Origin: JAAEKA01 sp049299095
GTDB lineage: Bacteria > Chloroflexota > Anaerolineae > JAAEKA01
Assembly (NCBI GenBank): GCA_049299095.1
Contig: JBAQWV010000168.1
Span: forward strand, 1-18,950
DNA length: 18,950 nucleotides
Direction of reading: 5' to 3'
Part shown: in pieces, positions 7,088-14,598 of the stretch
How the letters are laid out: every line of letters starts with the position of its first letter
Numbering within the stretch: position 1 is the first letter of the stretch
The notes under the pieces: model-generated
Seen by the model: the letters and a program-made list of their open reading frames with translations, nothing else
Database searches by the model: none
Told to the model about the DNA's origin: nothing
Position numbers and translations under genes: made by a program

Positions 7088-7926
7088 ACGGGCGGCTCCT
7101 GTGCAGCGGCTTGTTCCCGCAGTGCCGCATAGGCCGCGAAGTCCTGGCCAAGGAAGGCGAGCAGCAGCCGGGCTACGTCGGCGGGCCGCTCTAAGATCGG
7201 CGTATGGCCGCAACCGCGCAGGACTTCGAGGTTATCCGCGCCGGGCAGTGCCAGCAGCAACGCCACCTGGTCTTCCCGTTCGATGATCTGATCGCGGTCG
7301 CCCCACATCAGCAGCACCGGCAACCGTACCTGCGCCAGTTGCTCCGCGGGCAAGCGCCACGTTTCCAATGCCCGGGCCGTGGCCTGGAACGCGGCAGGAG
7401 CCTGCCGCTGGGCATCGTCCACCAGGGTTTGGAAAAAGGCATCGGGCGCGCGGCTGGGCATGGTGCTGGCCAATGCCTGTGCGAGCAGGTCGCGGTTGTT
7501 GCGCATCTGCTCCAGCAGCGCGTAGCCTTCGGGCGGCGTGGGCGTGCCACTGGGCGAGGGTGCGCTGATCAGTGTGAGCGAGGCGACGCGCGCAGGCTGC
7601 GTGACCGCGAGGGTGAGCGCAATGGCTGCGCCGAGCGAATGTCCCACCAGATGCACTTGCCACAGATCGAGCGCGGCCAGCGCCTCGGCCAGCGCCTCCG
7701 CTTGGGCGGCAATGGCGTAGGCGTCGTCCGACTGCGGCCACCCCGACTGTCCGCAGCCGGGCAGATCGAACGCGTAACAGGTGAATTCGTCCAATGGCAG
7801 CGCGGTTAGCAGCGGTTCCCACCAGCGGCTGGTGGCGAAGCTGCCATGCACCAACACCACCGGCTGCGGGCCTGTGCCGGTTTGCGCGACGTAAAGAGAA
7901 GGCTGGAAGGTTGCAAGAGTTGGCAT
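7084..7926 (-). CDS. Alpha/beta hydrolase (first of a tandem pair by position)
   Basis: This 280-residue protein has the alpha/beta hydrolase fold. It shows the oxyanion loop VVLVHGSF, the nucleophile elbow VGHSLGAA (S97), an acid near WGDRDQII (D210 or D212) and the catalytic GCGHTPI (H241). A helical lid of about 70 residues sits between 130 and 195. The substrate (ester, lactone, epoxide or halide) cannot be told. The start at 7926 lies 2 nt after the stop of the next hydrolase; an upstream reading to 8097 would overlap that gene. Its end overlaps the phosphoesterase start by 4 nt. It is one of two adjacent alpha/beta hydrolases in the same operon. Confidence 0.88.
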   Translation of the reverse strand: MPTLATFQPSLYVAQTGTGPQPVVLVHGSFATSRWWEPLLTALPLDEFTCYAFDLPGCGQSGWPQSDDAYAIAAQAEALAEALAALDLWQVHLVGHSLGAAIALTLAVTQPARVASLTLISAPSPSGTPTPPEGYALLEQMRNNRDLLAQALASTMPSRAPDAFFQTLVDDAQRQAPAAFQATARALETWRLPAEQLAQVRLPVLLMWGDRDQIIEREDQVALLLALPGADNLEVLRGCGHTPILERPADVARLLLAFLGQDFAAYAALREQAAAQEPPV

Positions 7927-7928
7927 GA

Positions 7929-8657
7929 TCAGATAAAAGCCAGCAGTGGTAGAAATTGGTCGAGCGCCTCGCTGTGCGGCGAATGGCCGACGCTGGGCAG
8001 TAAGTGCAGCACGCCGTGGGTGTGACGGGCGATCATGGCTGAATGCTCCACAGAGAAATAAGGATCGTCCGCGCCGTGCACCACCTGCACCGGACACTGC
8101 ACAGCGGCCAGCTCAGCCGCGACATTCCACGTCCAAAACGCAGGGTCGCACCAGCGGCTCTGCCAACGCTGCACCACATCGAGGGCACGCTGGCCGTGGT
8201 TGCGTGCCAGCGCGGCTTGCAGGGCAGGTGAGACCGCGACTTCAGCGGCGAACGCGGCGATGGCCGCCGGGCAACGGGGGGTTTCGACTGCGACATGCGG
8301 CGACTCGACCAGCACGCGTGTGATACGCGCGGGGAAGCGGGCAGCGGCCAGCAGGGCAATGCTTGCGCCGTCGCTGTGGCCTACCAGCGCGGCCTGTTCG
8401 ATGTGTAGGGCGTCCAGCAGTACGATCAGTTCGGTTACGTCCTGATCGAGATAGTCCAGCGTCCACGGCCCGCGCCATGTGGATTGGCCGAAGCCGGGTC
8501 GGTCGTACACGGTGACGCGCCGACGCCCGACCAGGGCTGGCACGATCTTGCGCCAGCTTTGTGCGCTGCCGATGGCATGATGCAGCAGCACTACATCTGG
8601 CCCTGCACCAGATTGTTCGTAAAAGATGGCGTTGTTGGCGAACGTCAAGAGGGGCAT
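7929..8657 (-). CDS. Alpha/beta hydrolase (second of a tandem pair by position)
   Basis: This 242-residue hydrolase has the nucleophile elbow LVGHSDGASIAL (S95), the acid at GADDPY (D198) and the catalytic histidine at SVGHSPH (H225). The oxyanion segment reads VVLLHHAIG, with HH in place of the usual HG. The lid is shorter than in the neighbouring hydrolase and identity between the two looks low, so a recent duplication is unlikely. The ATG at 8657 overlaps the stop of the inositol-monophosphatase-family gene by one base (TGATG), a classic stop-start coupling. A longer reading from 8747 would run 90 nt into that gene and is rejected. Confidence 0.88.
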   Translation of the reverse strand: MPLLTFANNAIFYEQSGAGPDVVLLHHAIGSAQSWRKIVPALVGRRRVTVYDRPGFGQSTWRGPWTLDYLDQDVTELIVLLDALHIEQAALVGHSDGASIALLAAARFPARITRVLVESPHVAVETPRCPAAIAAFAAEVAVSPALQAALARNHGQRALDVVQRWQSRWCDPAFWTWNVAAELAAVQCPVQVVHGADDPYFSVEHSAMIARHTHGVLHLLPSVGHSPHSEALDQFLPLLAFI

Positions 8658-9520
8658 CAGGGCACGTGCCAGCCCTGCGCTTGCAGCTTGGCGATCAGGC
8701 GCTGGCTGCGGGGGGGGACGTGCAGGCCGTCGCGTAGTGTCTGCCACATTGCAGGCGTGGGGGCGGCGAGGACGGGAAAGATGCTTTCGGCGTAGTCTGC
8801 GCCGGGGTGCAGGGGAAAGATCGCTGCGCCGTCAAACAGCGGGGCGACCGTTGCGCCAGCTTCTTGCAGGATCAGCCAGACTGCGGCGATGTCCCAAATC
8901 TTGGGCAGCAGCTCGCAGGCGGCCACCGCTACACCACGGCTGACCAACGCCAGATCGAACGCGGTGCAGCCGAGGATGCGCGCCTTGGGAGGCACGTTGA
9001 TCTCCAGCAGGCGAAAACTGCGGGCATCCAGCACAAAGAATTGGTTGCCTTCCAACTGAGCGGGCGGGATGAGGTGGAGCGGCTGGCTATTCCAGATTGC
9101 GCCCTGGCCGCGCACTGCGCTCCAGCGTTGACCGAGTGCGGGAAAGTCTACCACGCCGATCAGTGGTTCGCCGTGATACAGCAGGGCCAGGCTGCTTCCC
9201 CACATGGGCAGGCCATTGGAGAAGTTGTTGGTGCCGTCGAGCGGGTCTACTACCCAGGTGAAGGGCGCGCCCTCGAACACGAGCGAGGTTTCTTCGGTCA
9301 ACAGGCCGTGACCGGGGAAGCGTGCCGCGACTGCGGTGTGAATGAAACGATCTACTTCGAGATCGGCCTGGGTGACGACGCTGCCATCGGATTTGAGGGA
9401 GGGGGTGGTTTGACCGAACCAGTGCAGCAGGCGTTGGCCGGCTTCATCGGCGAGTGCATGGGCAAAATCAGCCAGCGCGGCCACTTGATCGGCTGGAGGC
9501 GATGCGGAAGAAAGCGGCAT
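8657..9520 (-). CDS. Inositol monophosphatase family protein
   Basis: This is a 287-residue Mg-dependent, Li-sensitive-type phosphomonoesterase family member. Family signatures are visible: KSDGSVVTQADLEVD at 43-57, the metal-site glutamates LLTEE (E76/E77), VDPLDGTNNF at 91-100 (D92, D95) and WDIAA with D210. Family members hydrolyse inositol phosphate, fructose-1,6-bisphosphate, histidinol phosphate or PAP. Nothing here decides among these. Its ATG at 9520 shares one base with the histidine kinase stop (TAATG), and its stop shares one base with the next start, so it sits in the middle of a translationally coupled chain. Confidence 0.9.
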   Translation of the reverse strand: MPLSSASPPADQVAALADFAHALADEAGQRLLHWFGQTTPSLKSDGSVVTQADLEVDRFIHTAVAARFPGHGLLTEETSLVFEGAPFTWVVDPLDGTNNFSNGLPMWGSSLALLYHGEPLIGVVDFPALGQRWSAVRGQGAIWNSQPLHLIPPAQLEGNQFFVLDARSFRLLEINVPPKARILGCTAFDLALVSRGVAVAACELLPKIWDIAAVWLILQEAGATVAPLFDGAAIFPLHPGADYAESIFPVLAAPTPAMWQTLRDGLHVPPRSQRLIAKLQAQGWHVP

Positions 9521-10716
9521 TATAGCTCCGTCGGATTAGCCAGCAAGAAGGTGGCATAAAAGGTGGAGCCGTGGCCTTCTTCGCTTTCAAACCAGAAGCG
9601 GCCCCCATGTAGCTGCACTAATGAGCGCGTGATATTCAGCCCCATGCCTACGCCGTAGGTGCTGACGAGGTCAGCGGTGCGCGCACGGAAGAAGAGGTCC
9701 CCCATGCGCGCTTGTTCGTCCGCGGGAATACCGATGCCGTTGTCGTGTACAGACACCTGAATTTCGCCGGTTTGCTCCATCAAATCCGCGCGCAGGCCGA
9801 TCTGGCCGCCGCGCGGTGTGTATTTGGATGCGTTGCTGAGCAGGTTGCCCAGAATCTGGAACGCGCGGGTTTCGTCGCACAGGGCAGCAGGCAAGTCGGG
9901 TGAAATTGTGACCGTCAATTGCTGATCGGCATTACGGAACAGAGGGCGGAACTCACGGGCTGTGGCCTGTATGAGCGCGCCCAAATCCAGCGGCTGCATG
10001 ACCAACTCGATGCGTCCTGCTTCCAGGCGCGCTAGATCGAGCAGGTTGGTGACGATTTCCAGCAGACGATCGGCGCTTTCGCGCAGGATGGTGAGCCCCT
10101 CACGCTGCGGCTCTACCAGGCCGCCGAGCACTTCATCGAGCAGCATATCGGCATAACCGCGGATGATCGCCAGTGGCGTGCGCAGTTCGTGGGCCGCGAT
10201 GGACACGAACGAGGTGTTCAGCTCGATCTGCTTACGCAGTTCCAGGTTGCTGGCTGTCAATTCGCGATTCTTGGTATCCAGTGCATCGCGCAGCAACAAC
10301 AGTTCGTTGCGGCTTTGCATCAACCCCTGCTGGATGCGTCCGACATCGGTGACATCCTCCACCAGACAGAGTAAGCCACCAGCGATGTTGGAGCCATTCA
10401 GAAACCGCGTTCGCAGCAAAATACGCAAGTAGTGGGTATCACCGTTCTCGTCAATCCGATTGACCAAATCAATCTGGATGCGCTTTTCCTTGCCGGAAGC
10501 AATATCAGCGAGGACAGTTTCGTTGCCGAACAGTTCAGGAGCGAGTTGAAGCAAGTCGGCGCCTTCAATCAACGCGCTTACAGGAGATAGCAAACTGGCC
10601 GGGTCGTAAACACGCCGGATATGCAGAGCTTCATCGGTTATGATATAAGCGACTTTACATTCCTCAAAGAAAGCAGATAACACTTCTGCATCTTCGGGAA
10701 TCGAGTTATGGAGCAT
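9520..10716 (-). CDS. Soluble PAS-domain sensor histidine kinase
   Basis: This 398-residue kinase has no membrane segment and should be cytoplasmic. Residues 10-125 form a PAS-like sensor (its last strand reads LLCLVEDVTDVG), and 127-168 a coiled-coil linker. The HisKA dimerisation domain carries the phosphoacceptor H176 in SIAAHELRTPLAII. The ATPase domain has an N-box (QILGNLLSNASKYTP, N291/N295), a G1 box DNGIGIP (D325) and a G2 box GVGMGLNITRS. No receiver domain or response regulator gene lies beside it. The ATG at 10716 lies 11 nt inside the end of the GTPase gene, so the two are translationally coupled. The pairing suggests that GTPase state may feed the kinase; this is inference. Confidence 0.93.
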   Translation of the reverse strand: MLHNSIPEDAEVLSAFFEECKVAYIITDEALHIRRVYDPASLLSPVSALIEGADLLQLAPELFGNETVLADIASGKEKRIQIDLVNRIDENGDTHYLRILLRTRFLNGSNIAGGLLCLVEDVTDVGRIQQGLMQSRNELLLLRDALDTKNRELTASNLELRKQIELNTSFVSIAAHELRTPLAIIRGYADMLLDEVLGGLVEPQREGLTILRESADRLLEIVTNLLDLARLEAGRIELVMQPLDLGALIQATAREFRPLFRNADQQLTVTISPDLPAALCDETRAFQILGNLLSNASKYTPRGGQIGLRADLMEQTGEIQVSVHDNGIGIPADEQARMGDLFFRARTADLVSTYGVGMGLNITRSLVQLHGGRFWFESEEGHGSTFYATFLLANPTEL

Positions 10717-11236
10717 CTAACACCATCATCCTGCCTAACTGGCGGAAGGCATTCTCGACATCACTGCCTGTCAACGCGCTGGTCATGAACCAGGGCGCTT
10801 CCGGCGCGGCCGCTTGCGCTTGAACCGCGGCTAACAACGGTGAATCATCGCTGTTGCTCATCAGATCTGCTTTGTTGGCTGCTAGTACAATCGGGATGCG
10901 ACCAACCGATTGATCCAAGTCAGCTAAATATGCTGGTAAATTAGCGAGCGTGGCTGGCCGCGTGACATCAGCAACTAAAAATAACCCGGAAGCGCCGCGC
11001 AGATAGCTCGCGCGCATGTGGTTAAATTCTTCGCTGCCCGCCAAATCCCACAGGATTATTGATAAGTCAATAATATCCTGATCTCGGGCGATTGTGATCG
11101 TTTTGCGACTAACTTTGACGCCGATGGTACTGATGTAGCGATCATCAAACATATCGTGTACCAGGCGGCGGACCAGGCTCGTCTTACCAACGGCAAAGTC
11201 GCCCAACAGGCACACCTTTTTGCTCAGGCTTACCAC
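10706..11236 (-). CDS. Ras/Rab-like small GTPase
   Basis: This 176-residue protein is a single-domain small GTPase with all five G boxes: GDFAVGKTS (12-20), T37 in the effector loop, DLAGSEE (64-70), NKAD (121-124) and TSALTG (152-157). The position equivalent to Ras Gln61 is Ser68, and those equivalent to Ras Gly12/Gly13 are Phe14/Ala15, so intrinsic hydrolysis is probably slow and dependent on a partner. There is no C-terminal prenylation cysteine, as expected in bacteria. The start is a GTG at 11236 with GAAAGGA upstream. It overlaps the preceding gene by 7 nt and the kinase by 11 nt. The upstream membrane protein is a candidate regulator (GAP/GEF-like). Confidence 0.93.
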   Translation of the reverse strand: MVSLSKKVCLLGDFAVGKTSLVRRLVHDMFDDRYISTIGVKVSRKTITIARDQDIIDLSIILWDLAGSEEFNHMRASYLRGASGLFLVADVTRPATLANLPAYLADLDQSVGRIPIVLAANKADLMSNSDDSPLLAAVQAQAAAPEAPWFMTSALTGSDVENAFRQLGRMMVLDAP

Positions 11237-12312
11237 GGATCGTCCTTTCTAAGATACACTAGGGGAGGTTGCAGTATTAAAGCTCTGAAGTCAGTCTCAG
11301 GCGAGACAGTAGGGGCTGTCTCATGCCAGGAAGTGGGTTGCGGCAACGATTCGATTTTCTTGACGGCGCGAATCGTCCAGATACCAGCTAAGCAGGCTAG
11401 AATACTACAGGCGACAATGAACAAGGCAATACTAACAAATACAATTTTCTGACGCGAACTTAAAGGCTTGGAAGCACGTCGGGGAGTTGCCTGGGGAGCA
11501 TCTCCATGCAATTCGCTGATCAAACTATCCAGTGATGTAAAATCTGCGGTGTCCCCGCGGAAATTACGCAGCAAAAAACGGTAACGATTTTCAATGGTAT
11601 AAATCAGGTCGCGCATTTGGCTGCGGAAGCCGGCTGGCTCGATGCCAACGACGACGACCGCCAAATAGACGAATTCGCCAGCTTCCAACAGAATGCGACG
11701 GTCACCGTAGTCTACGGAAGCCAGTTCGCCGCCTTCGCTTTCACCAAAAGCATCAGCGGCAAAGTCGCGAATCGCGGTTAACATACCGCTGACCAGATCG
11801 CGGTCGGGGGCAGCCTCGGCGTTCAACGACAGGTGGCGCAGCAACAGCCCGGTCTCGCGATGAATCGCGAAGACTTCTGTCACTTTGAAGGGTAGTGCGT
11901 CGCGCAGGACCATTTCGGCATTGGAAACGCCGCTGGCCATGCCACGAACCCGACGCAATGCAGCGTTGGGGGTCAATGTGGAGCGCGTACGCGCATCCAC
12001 GTTACGTGCAAGGTCTTGGATCGCTTCGCTTACCGCGCGCACGACGGACTGACCGATGACGGGATACAAGATTTCGACAAGCTGCGACGGGTCCTGGGTA
12101 ACGCGTTCCTGGATAGCGGCTTCAATCGAGGGAGACAGCAAAGCTGTCAATGCCTCTTTGTCCGCAAGCAACAAACGCAAGTCCTCTACATCGGTTGTCA
12201 GGATCTCAAGCCGGTCTTGCTCAATGCCGAGCAGAATGCGGCGCAGCCGATCCAGATCGTGCTCTCCATCAGCTGGGGGGGATGGCGCACGATTATCGTC
12301 GGCAGGCAGCAT
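11230..12312 (-). CDS. Longin/roadblock-like domain membrane protein, candidate GTPase partner
   Basis: This 360-residue protein has no enzymatic motif. Residues 18-50 hold the motif DLDRLRRILLG followed by a helical, charged stretch. Residues 55-125 are helical. Residues 142-250 read as alternating strands and helices (KVTEVFAIHRETGLLLRHL, then SGMLTAIRDFAADAF, SVDYGDRRILLEAG, VYLAVVVVG), which I interpret as a longin/roadblock-type profilin fold. A single membrane helix lies at about 289-313, with a short extracytoplasmic tail of about 45 residues. Roadblock/longin proteins are standard bacterial and archaeal regulators of small GTPases (compare MglB for MglA). The 7-nt overlap with the GTPase gene supports that pairing. 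Cyanobacterial OmpA-like proteins carry a similar segment, as I recall, without the OmpA domain seen there. The fold is inference. Confidence 0.8.
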   Translation of the reverse strand: MLPADDNRAPSPPADGEHDLDRLRRILLGIEQDRLEILTTDVEDLRLLLADKEALTALLSPSIEAAIQERVTQDPSQLVEILYPVIGQSVVRAVSEAIQDLARNVDARTRSTLTPNAALRRVRGMASGVSNAEMVLRDALPFKVTEVFAIHRETGLLLRHLSLNAEAAPDRDLVSGMLTAIRDFAADAFGESEGGELASVDYGDRRILLEAGEFVYLAVVVVGIEPAGFRSQMRDLIYTIENRYRFLLRNFRGDTADFTSLDSLISELHGDAPQATPRRASKPLSSRQKIVFVSIALFIVACSILACLAGIWTIRAVKKIESLPQPTSWHETAPTVSPETDFRALILQPPLVYLRKDDPW

Positions 12313-12373
12313 TTGGCGGCATCAGGCAAGGCTTGTTCCACAGGTTCCACGGTTTACCCCGCCAGGACGTTGT

Positions 12374-12571
12374 TTACTCTTCGGACGAAGTCGGCAAGCT
12401 GGCAAGCAAAGCATCCAGACTGACAGCCTCGTTGCCGCGAATGATCTGGTTGCCCATTTCCACCAACATCTGCCCAAGCGATTGCCGATCAGTCTTGTCG
12501 TGGGTCAGGCTATCGAATAACTCGCGCAGTTCGCGGCGCAGATCGTCATCACCATCGCGCAGATCGCGCTA
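12374..12571 (-). pseudogene. In-frame continuation of the coiled-coil gene beyond the amber codon
   Basis: After the TAG at 12571-12569 the same frame continues for 64 codons to TAA at 12376-12374. It encodes a charged, helical tail (RDLRDGDDDLRRELRELFDS, then DKTDRQSLGQMLVEMGNQI). Codon use matches the upstream part, and no ribosome site for re-initiation is evident before internal Met codons near the middle. A single CAG-to-TAG change would explain the break. It may be a recent nonsense mutation, an assembly or read error, or a read-through site. The tail ends 61 nt before the next start codon. Confidence 0.75.
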
Positions 12572-12979
12572 CATGAGCTGCAACCGCCGGCTCAGATCGC
12601 TTTCAACCGCGACGATCTGCTTATCCAAGCGCTCGCTTTCCTGCGTCAGGCGCGTGCTGTAATCACTATTGTCCTTGCGCACTTGCTCGGTCAGATCGTC
12701 CAATCGCACGACGGCACGCTGGCTTTCCTCGGTCATGCGATGCGACACACGTCCAACCTGTTCAGAAAGTTGCGTGGCAATGCGGGTCATCTGGCTGTCA
12801 ACCTGCTCTTGAACTTGTTCTTTGAGCTGGTCAACCAGCCGCTGCAAGCGTTCCAAATCGCGCTGCATAAGCTGAAAGCGTTGATCATACTCGCGCAGCT
12901 GAGGCCCAAGCAAAATGTCCCGCACACGTGAGATGTCTTGATCAGGGTCTACCATACTCGATGAGGACTTCGTTGTCAT
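12569..12979 (-). CDS. Coiled-coil protein with N-terminal ILLG motif, ended by an in-frame amber codon
   Basis: This 136-residue hydrophilic protein is almost wholly helical. Residues 15-25 (DISRVRDILLG) match the N-terminal motif of the next gene's product. From about residue 27 to the end the sequence is rich in Gln, Glu, Arg and Leu in heptad-like spacing, a long coiled coil. The reading frame stops at a TAG (12571-12569) but stays open for 64 further codons of the same character. The protein as read is probably truncated from a 201-residue ancestor. The start ATG at 12979 has AAGGA about 10 nt upstream; Met9 is an alternative. It is the first gene of the GTPase block, so it probably forms a structural or scaffold partner of that system. 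Enzymatic function is not expected. Confidence 0.8.
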   Translation of the reverse strand: MTTKSSSSMVDPDQDISRVRDILLGPQLREYDQRFQLMQRDLERLQRLVDQLKEQVQEQVDSQMTRIATQLSEQVGRVSHRMTEESQRAVVRLDDLTEQVRKDNSDYSTRLTQESERLDKQIVAVESDLSRRLQLM

Positions 12980-13315
12980 GCCTATGCCGTCCTTATATTA
13001 CGAAATGCTTGTTCACGAATCAGCACCACCCTGGAATAAAGCGTTTCACGTCGGAGTGGATGCTGCCTAAATGATGTAAACCTGAAAGGAAAGTCGTCTG
13101 ACAAAAACAGGCGCTTCCTCATTGTACCAGAGGAAGCGCCCTTGTGCAATCCTTGAACAAGATGATTGTGTACGGATTTCGGTTGAACGATGGGCCTTGT
13201 CTGCCCGTGCAGACATCGCAACTTGAAACGCCAGCCCATTTGTATCTGGGAAATCAAACACTTCAGAGTACGAACTTCCCAGGCAGAAATCAACCGATTT
13301 TCGTCCGCTATCAGA
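12980..13315. other. 336-nt intergenic region between the thiolase gene and the GTPase block
   Basis: It holds a clear Rho-independent terminator (13101-13140) for the thiolase transcript, so the thiolase mRNA would have an unusually long 3' UTR of about 175 nt before the terminator stem. That UTR contains a small perfect hairpin (GTCTGC-CCGT-GCAGAC, 13199-13214) and a spaced 7-bp inverted repeat (CTGGGAA/TTCCCAG, about 13247-13281). The remaining 120 nt before the coiled-coil gene should hold the promoter of the GTPase block. I see no pair of hexamers there that I would trust. Short open frames in the region lack ribosome sites and coding character. Confidence 0.7.
13101..13140 (-). terminator. 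Rho-independent terminator of the thiolase gene
   Basis: On the minus strand GGCGCTTCCTC (13140-13130) pairs perfectly over 11 bp with GAGGAAGCGCC (13120-13110) around a 9-nt loop, and TGTTTTTG follows. It lies about 175 nt after the thiolase stop and should separate that transcript from the GTPase block. Confidence 0.9.
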
Positions 13316-14506
13316 TCAGCTTAGCATCTCCACGCTGAGGGCAACCCCTTCGCCGCCGCCCAGGCAGAGCGTTGCCAGGCCGGTCTTGAGATTGCGCTGC
13401 TGCAATGCGTACAACAAAGTCACCAGTACGCGCGCGCCCGAGCAACCAATCGGATGTCCCAGCGCCACCGCACCACCATTGACGTTCACCTTGTCCCAAT
13501 CCATGCCCAATTCGCGGCCATCAGCGATGGCTTGTGCAGCAAAGGCTTCGTTCACCTCGATCAGATCGAAATAATCCATGCCCACGCCCAGTTTGTCCAT
13601 CAGCCGACGCACAGCAAAGATCGGCGCGGTGAAGATTTCCAGCGGCTTGACCGCGGCCTGGGCGTAACCGGTCACGCGTGCGAGCGGCTGCAAGCCCAAT
13701 GCTTTGGCTTTGCTGGCGCTCATCACTACCAGCGCGGCCGCGCCATCGCTGAGCGGCGGCGCATTGCCGGCAGTGACCGTGCCGTTGGCTTCAAACGCCG
13801 GTTTCAGCTTCGCCAACGTCTCCAGCGATGTGTCGCGGCGCGGTGTTTCGTCGGTGTCGAACAGTACCGGTGGGCCTTTGCGCTGTGGCAGCGGCACAGG
13901 CGTGATCTCGGCCTTGAAGCGTCCGGCGTCCATTGCAGCCAACGCGCGGGCGTGGCTGCGCACAGCCAACTCGTCCTGATCTTCGCGGGAAACGCCGTAG
14001 GCACGGGCGACCCATTCCGCCGAATTGCCCATGTGCTGATTTTCAAAAGCGCACCACAGGCCGTCGTGAACGATGCCGTCCACCATCTCCGCGTTGCCCA
14101 TGCGATAGCCTGTGCGCGCCTTGGTCAGGTAATAGGGAGCCAGGCTCATGCTTTCCATGCCACCGGCCACGAAAATATTACCGTCGCCGGAGCGAATGGC
14201 CTGCGCAGCCATCATCACAGCTTTCAACCCAGACCCACAAATCTTATTGATGGTGGTGGCGCTGACGCTGTCGGGCAGGCCACCATGCAGCGCGGCTTGA
14301 CGCGCCGGGGCTTGTCCTTCTCCAGCCGCCACCACATTGCCCATCAACACTTCGTCCACCAGCGCGCCGTCAATACCGGCCCGCTCCACCGCAGCTTTGA
14401 CCGCGACTGCGCCCAATTCCGGCGCAGGAATCGCACTGAGCGCACCCTGAAAACGCCCAATAGGCGTGCGAGCGCCGCTTACAATGACCACTTCGGGATA
14501 GTCCAT
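13316..14506 (-). CDS. Acetyl-CoA C-acetyltransferase (thiolase)
   Basis: This 396-residue enzyme condenses two acetyl-CoA to acetoacetyl-CoA or performs the reverse thiolytic cleavage, in the cytoplasm. It covers the whole thiolase fold. The acyl-accepting cysteine is C90 in NKICGSGLKA, the NEAF loop is at 319-322, H351 is in GGAVALGHPIGCSG, and the second catalytic cysteine is C381 in LCLGGGEG. The usual NASGINDGAAA substrate-loop sequence reads NAPPLSDGAAA (248-258), a mild departure that may affect acyl selectivity. The start is the ATG at 14506 with AAGGAGG 5 nt upstream; the GTG just before it is too close to that site. It is a single-gene unit with its own promoter, operator-like palindrome and terminator. 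It could feed acetoacetyl-CoA to mevalonate, PHB or ketone use; no partner gene is adjacent. Confidence 0.95.
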   Translation of the reverse strand: MDYPEVVIVSGARTPIGRFQGALSAIPAPELGAVAVKAAVERAGIDGALVDEVLMGNVVAAGEGQAPARQAALHGGLPDSVSATTINKICGSGLKAVMMAAQAIRSGDGNIFVAGGMESMSLAPYYLTKARTGYRMGNAEMVDGIVHDGLWCAFENQHMGNSAEWVARAYGVSREDQDELAVRSHARALAAMDAGRFKAEITPVPLPQRKGPPVLFDTDETPRRDTSLETLAKLKPAFEANGTVTAGNAPPLSDGAAALVVMSASKAKALGLQPLARVTGYAQAAVKPLEIFTAPIFAVRRLMDKLGVGMDYFDLIEVNEAFAAQAIADGRELGMDWDKVNVNGGAVALGHPIGCSGARVLVTLLYALQQRNLKTGLATLCLGGGEGVALSVEMLS

Positions 14507-14569
14507 CACGTCCTCCTTGACTTGATCGGCTACAAAATCGTTTGGCGTCGAAGAAAATTTGTCACCTAC

Positions 14570-14598
14570 ACTTTAACACTTTTGACGCAATGTGTCAA
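14570..14598 (-). promoter_or_regulatory. Sigma70-type promoter of the thiolase gene
   Basis: On the minus strand a consensus TTGACA (14598-14593) is followed after exactly 17 nt by TAAAGT (14575-14570). The predicted transcription start is about 55 nt upstream of the ATG. The -35 hexamer and the whole spacer lie inside a perfect inverted repeat, which argues for repressor control. Confidence 0.75.

Noticed and set aside
7927..8097. Upstream extension of the first alpha/beta hydrolase
   Set aside because: It would overlap the neighbouring hydrolase by about 170 nt and adds low-complexity Arg-rich sequence. The ATG at 7926 just after the neighbour's stop fits the compact operon.
12056..12520. 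Plus-strand open frames across the end of the coiled-coil gene and the start of the next
   Set aside because: They are Ser/Arg-rich shadows without ribosome sites. The minus-strand frame has coherent coiled-coil sequence on both sides of the amber codon.
12569..12571. Amber recoding (pyrrolysine or suppressor tRNA) as the explanation for the TAG
   Set aside because: No pylT-like or CUA-anticodon tRNA is in the window; the only tRNA is Arg(UCU). A CAG-to-TAG mutation or read error is simpler.
12982..13293. 103-codon minus-strand frame between thiolase and the coiled-coil gene
   Set aside because: It runs straight through a strong terminator and shows no domain or ribosome site.
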